From Paramagnetospirillum magneticum AMB-1 (GTDB lineage: Bacteria > Pseudomonadota > Alphaproteobacteria > Rhodospirillales > Magnetospirillaceae), in NCBI RefSeq assembly GCF_000009985.1, contig NC_007626.1:2091828-2155827 (forward strand): DNA of 64,000 nt, in the 5' to 3' direction. Of the stretch, positions 9,101-18,890 are shown piece by piece. Each line of letters begins with the position of its first letter. Position 1 is the stretch's first letter. The position numbers were made by a program, and so were the translations under genes. The notes below the pieces were generated by a model. It made no database searches, was not told where the DNA came from, and saw only the letters and a list, made by a program, of their open reading frames with translations.

Positions 9101-12100
9101 CGATGACGAGGCTCGGCTCGGCCATCTGGTGGTGGAGGCCAACGGCGATGGGGCGGGGTTCAGCCTGTCCAGCCGGGGCGGCGACGAGGACAAGTGGCGG
9201 ACCCATATGCGCGGCGAAATCCGCCGCGCCAAGCCGGGCAAGGCCAGCACCTTCGACGCCAAGGCCCTGAAGCGGCGCTGTCACCTGCCGGTCAAGGCCG
9301 ACAGCTATTACGCCGGAATGCGCAGCCTGGGGCTGGCCTACGGCCCCAGCTTCCGCGCCATCGAGAGCCTATGGCGCGGCGAAGGCGAGGCCCTGGCCCG
9401 CCTGCGCCTGCCCGATCTGGTGGAGCCCCTGGGCAACGGCCTGATGCATCCGGCCCTGCTGGACGCCTGCCTGCACGTCTACCCGGCGGTGATCGAGGAG
9501 CACGGCGACTTCACCCAGCCGCCGCCCGAGGGGTCCTCGGCCCATCTGCCGCTGGCCATGGAGCGGTTCAGCGGCGCCCGTTCCGAGGAACGGGAGCTTT
9601 GGGTGCACGCCCGCCGGCGCAAGCCCAACGGCCATGGCGCCGACATCACGGTGATCGACATCGAGGCCTTTGATTCCGATGGCCGCCCGGTGGCCAGCTT
9701 CGACGGGCTGTCGGTCAAGAAGCTACCCGCCTCCCTGTTCAAGCCCCGCCGGGCCGATGGCGAAGACGGCTGGCTCTATGTCCCCCGCTGGGATGACCGG
9801 CCCGTGCCGCCGGTGGCCGCCAAGGCATCGGGACCGCTGACCTGGCTGCTGCTGGGCGGCGACGGTTTCGCCAAACCCCTGAAGGAGGCGCTGGGCCGCA
9901 CCGGCGCCGCCTGCCGTCTGGTGGCCGCCAAGGATTGCCCCACCGATTTGGAGGGGTTCTCCCGTCTGCTGGAAGGCTTCGCCGCCGAGGCCGGGGCGGG
10001 CAAGGCGGGCATTCTTCATCTGGGGGCGGTGGATGCCCCCGGCGAGGAGGCCTGGGGCGACGAAGGGGCGCAGCGCCGCCTCTACGATTCGGTCCTCGGC
10101 CTGTCGCGCGCCCTGGGGGTCAACCGCACCGGCTTCCTGGTGGCGCCCAAGCTGCATCTGGTCACCCGTAACGCCGCCGATGCCACCGGCACCGAGCCGC
10201 CCGCCCATGTACTGGGCGCCGGGATGTGGGGCATGGGCCGCTCGCTCGCCCTGGAGGCGCCCGCCCTGTGGGGCGGGCTGATCGACCTGGAGGCCGGGGG
10301 AGCGTCCGGTGCCGAGGCCCAATTGCTGGCCGCCCATCTGGCCGCCGCCGATGACGAGGCCCAGGTCGCCCTGCGCGGCGGTAAGCGCCTTGCCGCCCGG
10401 CTGGTGCGCGCACCCGTCCCCGAGCGCCGTCCGGCGGCGGGCGAGGGCGGCACCTATCTGGTGACCGGCGGCCTGGGGGCACTGGGTGTGCTGACCGCTG
10501 AATGGCTGGCCGCATCGCGCAAGGCCGCCCATCTGGTGCTGGTCAGCCGCCAGGGCGACAAGGCGGCCAACGCCGCCGAGGTCTTGGCCCGGCTGGAGGC
10601 GCTGGGGGCCAAGGTGACCATCGCCAAGGCCGATATCGCCAAGGAGGGCGACGTGGCCAGGCTGCTGGGCCGTCTCGCCAAGGCCGAACCGGCGCTCAAG
10701 GGGATTTACCATAGTGCCGGCGTGCTGGACGACGGTCTGGTGGACCAGATGGACTGGACCAAGTTCCGCCGCGCCCTGGCGCCCAAGCTGGACGCGGGCT
10801 GGTGGCTGCACAAGCATAGCCAGGGGCTGAAGCTCCACGATTTCGTGCTGTATTCCTCGGTGTTGTCGGTGATCGGCTCGGCGGGCCAGACCAACTACAC
10901 CACCGGCAATGCCTGCCTCGACGCCCTGGCCGCCCATCGCCGCGCCCTGGGCCTGCCCGCGCTCTCGGTCAACTGGGGCGCCTGGGCCAGCGCCGGCATG
11001 GCCGACGGCCTGGGGTCCCAGGGCGAGGCCATCTGGCGGGCGCGGGGCATTCACTACATCGAGCCCGATCTGGGCCGCGAGGCCTTCGACCTGCTGTTCG
11101 ACGGCGCGGCCGGTCAGGCCGTGGTGCTTCCCGCCGACTGGCCCACCTTCCTGCGCCAGTTCCAGGTGCCGCCGCGCTTCTACGCTGAACTTCAGGGCGG
11201 CGCGGTGGGCGGGCTGGCCGCCGATATCGAAGCCTTGAAGCAGGCCATGGCGGCGCCCGAACCGGGGATTCGCCGCGCCGCCATCACCGATTTCCTGGCG
11301 CGGCAGGTGATGACCACCCTGGGCATGACCGCCAAGGTGGAGTCCGACCGGCCGCTGCGTGAACTGGGCCTGGATTCCCTGATGTCGGTCACCCTGATCA
11401 ACCGGGTGGAAAGCGCCACGGGCTTGCGCATTCCGGCGGTCAAGCTGATCAAGGGACCCAGCATCGACGAACTGGTGGCCGATGTCTGGCCCGATCTGGC
11501 CGGGGTGGAGGTTTCCGCTCCCGCCGCTGCCTCCGCCGCCGCCGAGACGGTGGTGGAGGTGGACGCGGCGCCCAGGCCGCAACCCAAGCCCGCCATCAAT
11601 GCCGGGGCGGGAAAGTGGCTGGTCACCGTGGCGCCGCGGGCCAATCCCCGCTACCGGGTGTTCTGCTTTCCCTTCGCGGGCGGCGGTTCGGCGGCCTTCC
11701 AGGCATGGTCGGCCACCACCGATCCGGCCATCGAGGTCATCGCCGTGGAGCCGCCGGGGCGGCTGGCCCGCATCAGCGAAAAGCCGGTGCGCGACATGGA
11801 CGTCTTCGTCGATCACGTCATCGACGAGATGGAGGAGACGGGCAAGCTTGACCTGCCCTTCGCGCTGTTCGGCCACTGCCTGGGCGGGCTGACGCTGTAC
11901 GAGGTGGCGCGCACCCTGATCCACGAGACCGAGACCAAGCCGCGTCACCTGTTCTGCTCGGGGGCGCGATGCCCCGACCGGGTGCGTATCGTCGGGCCGT
12001 TCGAAAAGAACCTGGCCCTGCATCTGGCCACCATGCCGGGCTACAAGCCCAATCTGCCGCCCTATCGCCAGGCCGATCCCATCTTCGCCGAGATCATCCG

Positions 12101-12419
12101 CCAGTTCGACATGGCGGCCAGCGACCAGTTCCTCGACGACCCGGAACTGCGCCGCCTGATGCTGCCCGCCGTGCGGGCCGAGTTCGAGATGACCAGCAAG
12201 TACCGTTACGTGCCGGAAAAGCCCTGGGACATTCCCATCACCTGCTTCGTTTCCAAGGGCGACCCTTACGTCTCCCGCCAGGACATCCTGGGCTGGGGGC
12301 GGTTCACCAATTCGCGCATGCAGGTCTACATGCGCGAAGGCACCCATTATTCCATTTTCGAAGACGCGGCTTTCATCCAGCGCGTCATCGGCCGCGAGCT
12401 GATGGCGCCACCTTCCTGA
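6189..12419 (+). CDS. Single-module type I polyketide synthase (KS-AT-DH-psiKR-KR-ACP-TE)
   Basis: 2076 aa. KS (1-430): active-site Cys181 in TACSTS, His in ECHGTGT and in NIGHSEQ. AT (about 530-830): FLFSGQGAQ and GHSVGE with Ser623. DH (about 890-1170): HxxxGxxxxP motif at His927 and LLDACLH with Asp1092. About 1200-1400 looks like the structural, non-catalytic part of a ketoreductase. KR (about 1415-1610): TGGLGALG, HSAGVLDDG, and catalytic Ser/Tyr in YSSVLS and TNYTTGN. ACP: LGLDSLMS with Ser1730. TE (about 1815-2076): alpha/beta-hydrolase of the GrsT type, GDP Asp and GTHYS His present, but the nucleophile motif reads GHCLGG, so Cys1897 replaces the usual Ser. No enoylreductase domain is visible, so one module could give an unsaturated or beta-hydroxy acyl product, perhaps iteratively. 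Start is the ATG after a strong purine-rich ribosome site. Product unknown. Confidence 0.95.
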   Translation: MRGVRKPLDIAIIGMACRFAGASDWRAYWRNLLDGVESVTFLTDAQMIEAGVDPARLRHPDYVKAAFLLPGTENFDPQFFGYSPHEARLIDPQQRHLLEVSWEAFEDAGYPPGQDHGPVGVYAATGSVVTNYMMNELADHPDSRGATASLLHIGNDKDFAATRVSFKLNLTGPSLNVQTACSTSLVLVHLACNAIQGGECAMALAAAGIVRVPQAAGYMGVKGAIFAPDGHIRTFDAEAGGTVFSSGVAAMLFKGLDQAVADGDNIYGVIRGTALNNDGGRKASYAGTSVRGQTDVMKAALAQSGFDPSTIGAVECHGTGTIVGDPREFTALQRAFEGDRRQGKCPMGSTKPNIGHSEQSAGLASLIKTALSLGEGVVPPTINYRTPNPRMKIEQSRFFVNTERLSWPEVPEHPRRALVNGLGIGGTNGVVVMEQAPPPRPRTGAAPRPRHLVVLSGKSAGALDANAARHRAWALAHPDMAMGDYAHTLAVGRTHFDHRFACVAASPAELAARLEGFKADPKAARKASQPRRLAFLFSGQGAQVAGMGRTLYEIEPTFRAELDAVAAALDPHLDRKLLDVLFADGEAIHNTGYTQPCLFAVEVALARTLAAWGIRPEAVCGHSVGEFAACVVAGVYSLDDAARLVATRGRMMQALPAGGAMSAVFAEEAVVAEVLAALDGKKIGIAAVNGPQGTVISGEAAEVAKAVAALEAKGIPSKALTVSHAFHSPLMDPALPELDAAVWAVQANAKAPALGWVSTYTGQSKKDAPDSEYWCSQARQAVRFADAVAALAKSGIRDFVEIGPGGALLALGRSVAGAEGLGWLPTLGKGDEHQTLLESVGALYRAGNDPDWAAFDAPFDLRRLSLPVYAFQHERVWATKDYEPVGGRRAAVPAGTGLTGRRLPSPLAAHQFETEFSRQRFGWLDDHRVHGAVVLPTTAGLLAALEGARAKLGEGPLEVAGFSHGDALVLADDEARLGHLVVEANGDGAGFSLSSRGGDEDKWRTHMRGEIRRAKPGKASTFDAKALKRRCHLPVKADSYYAGMRSLGLAYGPSFRAIESLWRGEGEALARLRLPDLVEPLGNGLMHPALLDACLHVYPAVIEEHGDFTQPPPEGSSAHLPLAMERFSGARSEERELWVHARRRKPNGHGADITVIDIEAFDSDGRPVASFDGLSVKKLPASLFKPRRADGEDGWLYVPRWDDRPVPPVAAKASGPLTWLLLGGDGFAKPLKEALGRTGAACRLVAAKDCPTDLEGFSRLLEGFAAEAGAGKAGILHLGAVDAPGEEAWGDEGAQRRLYDSVLGLSRALGVNRTGFLVAPKLHLVTRNAADATGTEPPAHVLGAGMWGMGRSLALEAPALWGGLIDLEAGGASGAEAQLLAAHLAAADDEAQVALRGGKRLAARLVRAPVPERRPAAGEGGTYLVTGGLGALGVLTAEWLAASRKAAHLVLVSRQGDKAANAAEVLARLEALGAKVTIAKADIAKEGDVARLLGRLAKAEPALKGIYHSAGVLDDGLVDQMDWTKFRRALAPKLDAGWWLHKHSQGLKLHDFVLYSSVLSVIGSAGQTNYTTGNACLDALAAHRRALGLPALSVNWGAWASAGMADGLGSQGEAIWRARGIHYIEPDLGREAFDLLFDGAAGQAVVLPADWPTFLRQFQVPPRFYAELQGGAVGGLAADIEALKQAMAAPEPGIRRAAITDFLARQVMTTLGMTAKVESDRPLRELGLDSLMSVTLINRVESATGLRIPAVKLIKGPSIDELVADVWPDLAGVEVSAPAAASAAAETVVEVDAAPRPQPKPAINAGAGKWLVTVAPRANPRYRVFCFPFAGGGSAAFQAWSATTDPAIEVIAVEPPGRLARISEKPVRDMDVFVDHVIDEMEETGKLDLPFALFGHCLGGLTLYEVARTLIHETETKPRHLFCSGARCPDRVRIVGPFEKNLALHLATMPGYKPNLPPYRQADPIFAEIIRQFDMAASDQFLDDPELRRLMLPAVRAEFEMTSKYRYVPEKPWDIPITCFVSKGDPYVSRQDILGWGRFTNSRMQVYMREGTHYSIFEDAAFIQRVIGRELMAPPS

Positions 12420-12432
12420 GGGGGGAAACGAC

Positions 12433-13545
12433 ATGCATAAGATGGCTTTGGTGCTGGGGGGCGGTGCTCCCAATTTCACCCTGATGACCGGTGCCCTGCT
12501 GGCCTTCGACGAGGCGGGGGTCAAGTTCGACGTCATCTCCGCCACCGGCGGCGGCGGCGGCGTGGCCCTGTCCTATCTGGCGCCCAAGGGCATGAGCCGG
12601 CAGGACTCGCTGCGCAACTCGGTGAATTTCGGCGTCTCGGACGAGATCTACAAATACATCCCCATGAACTACAAGGTGTTCATGAAGGGCAGCAAGGTGG
12701 CCGAGGCCTATCGCTGGCTGATTTCAAAGCTTCCCGGCTACAACCGGATCATGAATCAGTTCAGCATGACCAAGCGGCAGAAATTCTGGTCGGATCTGAT
12801 CCAGATGTTCTGGGCGCTGACCACGCCGTCCACCGTGAACGTCTTCAGCAAGGGCCTGTGCGCCAATGCTCCGTTCATTCAGGAAATGGTGGATTTCGAC
12901 GCCCTGAAGACGGTGGAGGAGGATGTCTACCTCAACGCCTACAACCTGACCGACCACAAGATGGCCATCTTCGGCAAGGACGTGCTGGACTATCCCCATT
13001 TCGGCGCCACCCTGGCCTATCCCTTCATCTATCCGCCGGCCGAGGTCGACGGCAAGCTGTACCTGGAAGGCGCCGCCGAGGATGCCTTCAACTTCCAGGG
13101 CCTGCTCGAGCATGACGAGGGCATCCGCACCGTGGTGGTGTTCGACGCCTTCGGCAACGAGGGCTATATCCAGGACCCGCCCAACCTGTGGCAGGCCTGG
13201 GGCCAGAATCTGATCCTGCCGCTGATCTCGCTGACCCGGCACGATCTGGCCTTCTTCGAGCACATGCTCGACGACTGGAACGAGGAGCATCCCGCCCGTC
13301 AGGACGTGGAACTGATCAAGGTGCAGTTCGACATCCCCAAGGACTGGCTGCCCACCGCGCTGGACTGGTCGCGGTCCAATCTGGAACGCATGTTCGAGCT
13401 GGGCTACGAGACGGGCAAGAAGTTTGTCGCCGAAAAGGGTGTCCGCCTGGGCGCCACCCTGCCGCCCAAGCCCACGCCGGCCCGTGGTCGCGGCAAGAAG
13501 GAGAAGGACGACGACGCCATGTTTGGCGGCGCGACCATCGGCTAG
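12433..13545 (+). CDS. Patatin-like protein lacking the catalytic serine (paralogue 1)
   Basis: 370 aa, starting 13 bp after the PKS stop behind a GGGGGAAA ribosome site, so it is very probably co-expressed with the PKS. The N-terminus has the patatin fold signature: beta strand, Gly-rich oxyanion loop (LGGGAPNF), then the nucleophile elbow. Where active patatins have GxSxG, this protein has ATGGGG, placing Gly39 at the Ser position. The catalytic Asp of the DG[GA] motif is Glu212 (YLEGA). Ser-Asp dyad lipase chemistry is therefore not expected. The C-terminus is Lys/Arg/Pro-rich and probably disordered. It shares YNLTD and the EGA motif with the protein at 18891. No signal peptide. A non-enzymatic acyl or lipid-binding role is possible but unproven. 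Confidence 0.85.
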   Translation: MHKMALVLGGGAPNFTLMTGALLAFDEAGVKFDVISATGGGGGVALSYLAPKGMSRQDSLRNSVNFGVSDEIYKYIPMNYKVFMKGSKVAEAYRWLISKLPGYNRIMNQFSMTKRQKFWSDLIQMFWALTTPSTVNVFSKGLCANAPFIQEMVDFDALKTVEEDVYLNAYNLTDHKMAIFGKDVLDYPHFGATLAYPFIYPPAEVDGKLYLEGAAEDAFNFQGLLEHDEGIRTVVVFDAFGNEGYIQDPPNLWQAWGQNLILPLISLTRHDLAFFEHMLDDWNEEHPARQDVELIKVQFDIPKDWLPTALDWSRSNLERMFELGYETGKKFVAEKGVRLGATLPPKPTPARGRGKKEKDDDAMFGGATIG

Positions 13546-13852
13546 AGGCTTTTCGCCCGGAAGGGGGCGTTGTACCGAACGGATGGTCCGCCAGGGCGGG
13601 CCGTCCGTTTGAATTTTCACCGTTGCCGCACGATTTTTCAATGCGGAAAAATTTTCATAAAAAAACATTTATTTGTACGGTCTTAGCCCAGCGGTTGCAC
13701 CGCAGCACGCCAAATGTGTATTTTCGTTGTTTGCAAGTATGCAGCCTGGGCGTATCGTTACGGGCATGCGCAAGACGCCCGCAACATTCGAGCACGGTGA
13801 TGGCCGCCGATCCGGTCGGCGGCGCGGTGGCGTGCCGGCTGGGGCCGAGCTC
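13546..13852. other. Intergenic region between patatin-like gene and cheX
   Basis: This 307 bp gap holds the terminator at 13578-13609 and then an AT-rich stretch (13610-13690, with A- and T-runs) that is a likely site for the promoter of the downstream cheX gene, although I cannot fix -35/-10 boxes. An in-frame upstream extension of cheX exists here, but it has no chemotaxis-domain similarity and no better start. Confidence 0.5.
13578..13609 (+). terminator. Rho-independent terminator after the PKS/patatin genes
   Basis: A near-perfect GC-rich hairpin pairs 13578-13592 with 13595-13609, including three G-T pairs, and is followed by TTGAATTTT. It lies 33 bp beyond the patatin stop and probably ends the 5753-13545 transcript. 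Confidence 0.75.
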
Positions 13853-14353
13853 ATGTCCAACACCATGTTTTCCATCCTGCACCAGACCAGTGCCGTGCTG
13901 GTCGGGGAAGGGGTGGCGCGGATCGACGGCTTCGATGTCCACGAGGTCGGGCAGGATTCCGTCAAGCTGCACGACATCACCGCGGTGGCCGGTTTCGGCC
14001 TGCCGGTGGGGCTGCTGATCGCCTTCAGCTTCGATCAGACCCTGCTGGGCGACATCCTCGACAAGGCCACCGGCGCCCTGCCGGTCCCCGATGACGAGCG
14101 GGAGCTTTACCTGCGCGAGACCGCCGCCGAGGTGGTCAATACCGTGCTGGGCCTCTGTACCGCCGATTTCCAACTGAGGGAGGTGGCCATCAGCCTGTCG
14201 CCGCCGGTGGTGATGGAAGGGGTGCGCGATATTCAGCGTCGTGGCGACGCGGTCTTCGCCAGCATGGAGATCCTGACGGACAAGGGCGCGGTCAGCGTCA
14301 ACCTGTTCGGTCCCCGCCATCTGTTCGACGACCGGCTGAATTATAAGCACTGA
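13853..14353 (+). CDS. cheX: CheX-like chemotaxis phosphatase
   Basis: 166 aa from the ATG at 13853. The frame is open upstream to 13673, but the conserved fold starts here. CheX proteins dephosphorylate CheY-P through an ExxN motif on a long helix; here AAEVVNTVLG supplies Glu and Asn. The beta-rich remainder, including LPVGLLIAFSF and the C-terminal strand GAVSVNLFG, matches the CheX/FliN-CheC-like fold. Cytoplasmic, no membrane segment. It stands alone between the terminator of the PKS genes and a convergent hemerythrin gene. It could serve the receptor and Che genes 6-20 kb downstream, but no linkage in sequence shows that. Confidence 0.75.
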   Translation: MSNTMFSILHQTSAVLVGEGVARIDGFDVHEVGQDSVKLHDITAVAGFGLPVGLLIAFSFDQTLLGDILDKATGALPVPDDERELYLRETAAEVVNTVLGLCTADFQLREVAISLSPPVVMEGVRDIQRRGDAVFASMEILTDKGAVSVNLFGPRHLFDDRLNYKH

Positions 14354-14369
14354 GGCGATCGGCGCCGGC

Positions 14370-14753
14370 CTACTTCTGAAACAGCGGGATATCCATCTCG
14401 CGGTCGTGGGCGTCCAACTGGCTGAGGAAGTCGCTCAGGAGCAACTTGGCCTGCTCGGCGCTGCCCCGTCGCAGAGCGTCATACAGCGGGGTCAGCAGGC
14501 GCAGCAGACGCTGGTGGTCCAGCTTGAGCTGCTCGGCTGCGGCCGCGTTGAGTCTTGCGGCCAGACCCTCCTCCATGCGGAAGTGAATGCGGATCCGCTC
14601 GGTCAGAACATCCACCGCCTCGATCGCCAGGCCAAGGCCGGGGTCGTTGCGGATGACCGCGCTCATGGAACTGATCATCTGGTGAAGTTTCTGGTGTTCG
14701 GCGTCGATGGCCGGATCGCCGCTTTTCCACTGCTCATCAAGCCAGGTGGCCAT
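14370..14753 (-). CDS. Bacteriohemerythrin-like protein
   Basis: 127 aa, a single four-helix hemerythrin domain that would bind a di-iron centre and O2. Ligand positions visible: His20 in the AIDAEH motif, His57 and Glu61 in HFRMEE, His80 in LDHQRL, His116 and Asp121 in HDREMD. The second His of the usual HxxxH pair is missing (Leu84), so six of seven ligands are present. Metal binding is likely but may be altered. It is convergent with cheX (16 bp gap) and upstream of msrA on the same strand. Cytoplasmic. Confidence 0.85.
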   Translation of the reverse strand: MATWLDEQWKSGDPAIDAEHQKLHQMISSMSAVIRNDPGLGLAIEAVDVLTERIRIHFRMEEGLAARLNAAAAEQLKLDHQRLLRLLTPLYDALRRGSAEQAKLLLSDFLSQLDAHDREMDIPLFQK

Positions 14754-14823
14754 TTCAGTCCCCTAAACTTCGCCGCCATGACTTCACATGGGAAGCGGGA
14801 GGGCACAATTCCAGGGCGTGGCG

Positions 14824-15459
14824 TCAGCCGTAACGCACTCCGGTGCCGCCCAGGCCGCAATAGCCGCCCGGTTCCTTGGCCAGATATTGCTGGTGATAGC
14901 CCTCGGCCCAGTAGAACCGCCCGGCCGGGGCGATCTCGGTGGTGATGGCGCCGAAGCCGGCCCGCCGCAGCGCTTCGCCATAGGCCTTGGCCGAGGCCTC
15001 GGCCGCCGCCTGCTGCTCCGGGGTGGTCCAGTAGATGGCCGAGCGGTACTGGGTGCCGATATCGTTTCCCTGGCGCATGCCCTGGGTCGGATTGTGTCCT
15101 TCCCAGAACAGCCGCAGCAGCGCGGTGTAAGAGACCTCCGCCGGGTCGAATGCCACCAGCACCGCCTCGGTGTGGCCGGTCTGCGCCGAGCACACCTCCT
15201 CGTAGGTGGGGTTGAGGGTGAAGCCGCCCGTATAGCCCACGGAGGTGGAATAGACGCCGCCGGTCTTCCAGAACAGCCGCTCGGCACCCCAGAAACAGCC
15301 CATGCCGAAGCAAGCCACCTCCATTCCCACGGGAAAGGGCGGCTTCAAGAGGGTGTCGAGCACGTAGTGGCGTTCGGGCACGCGGATTTCGCTGGCGCGG
15401 CCGGGCAGGGCCTTGTCGGCGCTCACCATCACGGTCTTGCTGGGTCCCCAAAGCGACAT
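14824..15459 (-). CDS. msrA: Peptide methionine-S-sulfoxide reductase MsrA
   Basis: 211 aa. MsrA repairs oxidised methionine using the Cys of GCFWG, here in [20 protein letters not shown] and a C-terminal GGYCGLGG, which can supply a recycling Cys, support the call. The length matches the longer MsrA form, whose N-terminal extension holds the PERHYVL segment. No signal peptide, so probably cytoplasmic. It is flanked by a hemerythrin gene and a small membrane-protein gene on the same strand. Confidence 0.95.
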
Positions 15460-15507
15460 GAGCGTGTCTCCATAGCGAGTCGTCCCCTCCCATATGGGGA
15501 GGCGGTC

Positions 15508-15873
15508 TCAGCGTAGCGAGATGGCCGCCAGCGCCAAAGCGGCGACGATGGCCAGGGCGCCCAGGAAGATGTCGCGCTGGCGGCGGCGGGCCCGGTCCTT
15601 CTCCTCGATGCGGCGCTGCAGCCAGCGGGTGGTGACCTCGACGGCCGCCGCCCCCGGGAAGTCGCTGAACACTCCTTGAACCGCCGAGGGCTCGAACATG
15701 CCGTCGTTGAATTCGTGGATGGTGAACAGGCACCACTCGCCCTCGTATTCCACCTGGCAAATCCAGTCCTGCATCACCCAGCGGTCCAGCACCTTGCGGA
15801 CGGGCTTTTCCGCCTCCTGGGGGTGGAAGGAGAACTGGAAGCCCTCGACGGAGGCGATGCGGGACTCTGCCAT
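15508..15873 (-). CDS. Small protein with C-terminal membrane anchor, unknown function
   Basis: 121 aa. Residues 1-75 form a small mixed domain rich in aromatic residues (DRWVMQDWICQVEYEGEWCLF). A charged helix with EEKDRARRRQRD follows, then a single hydrophobic segment (about 102-119) ending three residues from the C-terminus. The domain should therefore face the cytoplasm on a tail anchor. I recognise no family. It lies 48 bp upstream of msrA on the same strand and could share its transcript. Confidence 0.7.
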   Translation of the reverse strand: MAESRIASVEGFQFSFHPQEAEKPVRKVLDRWVMQDWICQVEYEGEWCLFTIHEFNDGMFEPSAVQGVFSDFPGAAAVEVTTRWLQRRIEEKDRARRRQRDIFLGALAIVAALALAAISLR

Positions 15874-16101
15874 GACGAAACCTCAGTGAAATGGGCTAGT
15901 GCCGAAAATAACGGTGGCACTACCGGATGTAATAATTGTTTCACCCCGTCGGCACAAGCCCTTGCGTTATAGGATAGCCATGGACGGCATCGAAAACTCT
16001 CCTGTCAAAGGTTGGCGTGTTGTGCCGAAGCTGCCGGAAAGCGGCGAGCTTGATACGGCCATCGTCCAAGTTCCATTGTCCGCAATCAGACGAGGTGAGT
16101 C

Positions 16102-16881
16102 ATGACCCACCAGGCAACGACGGTCCATGCCCTGAACCCGGCCACCGCTGACGGACTGGAGGTGCGTCTGGCGGAAAGCCGGGCGGAAGTCGCCGCCGCC
16201 CAGCGCATCCGCTACCGGGTGTTCTACGAGGAGATGGGGGCCAAGCCCACCCTCTCCATGCGGGCCCTGGAACTGGATTTCGACGATTACGACCGTCATT
16301 GCGATCATCTGCTGGTCCTGGCCGACGGCGAGGTGGTGGGAACCTATCGCCTGATCCGCCGCAAGGCCGCCGAGGCGGTGGGCCGGTTCTACTCGGCGGG
16401 CGAGTTCGACATCAGCCCGTTCCTGGCCGCCGATGGCGAGATCCTCGAACTGGGCCGCTCCTGCGTCGATGCCCGTTGGCGCCATCGCGGCACGCTCCAG
16501 GCCCTGTGGCAGGGGCTGGCCGCCTACATGGTCGAGAACGACATCCGCCTGCTGTTCGGTTGCGGCAGCCTGCCGGGCACCGATCCGGCGATCCTGGCGC
16601 CGCAACTGGCCTATCTGCGCGACAACCACATGGCGCCGCCGGCCCTGCGCGGCCGGGCGCTGGACAGTGCCGAGAAGGTGGACTTCTCCACCATCGACGT
16701 GGCCTGGGACGCCCGGCGCGTGCTGGCCTCGCTGCCCCCCCTGCTCAAGGGTTATCTGCGCCTGGGCGGGGTGATCGGCGATGGCGCGGTGATCGACCGG
16801 CCGTTCAACACCACCGACGTCCTGGTGGTGGTCAATGCCGCCGACATCGCCGGACGCTATGTGAAGCGCTTCAGCGCCTGA
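16102..16881 (+). CDS. olsB: L-ornithine N-alpha-acyltransferase OlsB (ornithine lipid synthesis)
   Basis: 259 aa. OlsB transfers a 3-hydroxyacyl chain from acyl-ACP to ornithine, giving lyso-ornithine lipid at the membrane. The GNAT-like hemolysin family signature is clear: RIRYRVFYEEMGA, YDRHCDHLLV, VGTYRLIR, ILELGRSCV and LLFGCGSLPGTDP. The length is typical for alphaproteobacteria. The start ATG follows a GAGGTGAGTC ribosome site. OlsA, which would complete the lipid, is not in the window. Possible substrate links to the nearby PKS or patatin-like genes are speculative. Confidence 0.85.
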   Translation: MTHQATTVHALNPATADGLEVRLAESRAEVAAAQRIRYRVFYEEMGAKPTLSMRALELDFDDYDRHCDHLLVLADGEVVGTYRLIRRKAAEAVGRFYSAGEFDISPFLAADGEILELGRSCVDARWRHRGTLQALWQGLAAYMVENDIRLLFGCGSLPGTDPAILAPQLAYLRDNHMAPPALRGRALDSAEKVDFSTIDVAWDARRVLASLPPLLKGYLRLGGVIGDGAVIDRPFNTTDVLVVVNAADIAGRYVKRFSA

Positions 16882-16950
16882 TACCAGGGGGCCGCGCCGC
16901 TTATGCGGCGGAAGCCAAGCGACCCGGAGGGCGCGCCCGGCGCTTGAGGG

Positions 16951-17129
16951 GCTCCTTGATCGGTTCCGCTCAAGGAGCACTGGTCTGAGTCGGGTCATGG
17001 AAAGGGGGGCGCCCGTTCGGGGGCGTTTGCCCCCGATCCCCCAATCGGGAGGCGCGGCCTCCCGAGCCCTTCAGCTTTTTAACTCATTGAAATAAAAAAA
17101 CTGGTGGTTCGGAGGCTGTGCCTCCGAAC
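16951..17129. repeat. Cluster of four intergenic palindromic hairpins
   Basis: In the 294 bp gap between olsB and the convergent hybrid kinase gene there are four consecutive perfect inverted repeats: 16951-16959/16970-16978 (9 bp), 17018-17024/17029-17035 (7 bp, GTTT loop), 17045-17053/17057-17065 (9 bp, 3-nt loop) and 17107-17116/17120-17129 (10 bp, TGT loop). The last two share the core GGAGGC-NNN-GCCTCC, and a T-run and A-run (17074-17100) separate them. They look like REP-type intergenic palindromes. The first and third may also act as terminators for the flanking genes. Confidence 0.6.
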
Positions 17130-17175
17130 GGGTCAGGGCGGTAGCACTGCGCGCAAGCGGATTTTCCTCCGCCTG

Positions 17176-18720
<1,545 letters not shown>

Positions 18721-18890
18721 GCCCCGGTCCCCTCCGCTCGCGCAAATGTAGCATATGATAAATTCCGCCAGGGCGGAAGCGGCGTGCTCGCCGGTGGAAG
18801 GATCTATACCTTTGTAACCATTGCGAGATGTTGTTGTGCGATATACCGTTCTTCCCGTGCTGTTTTCACCAGAGGAAGAAGGGGGCGAGC

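Noticed and set aside
6114..12545. Long minus-strand ORFs (954 and 940 aa) opposite the PKS
   Set aside because: Shadow frames of high-GC coding DNA; every PKS catalytic motif is in the plus frame.
13673..13852. 60-residue N-terminal extension of CheX
   Set aside because: Composition is basic and low-complexity with no similarity, and the region carries promoter-like AT-rich DNA.
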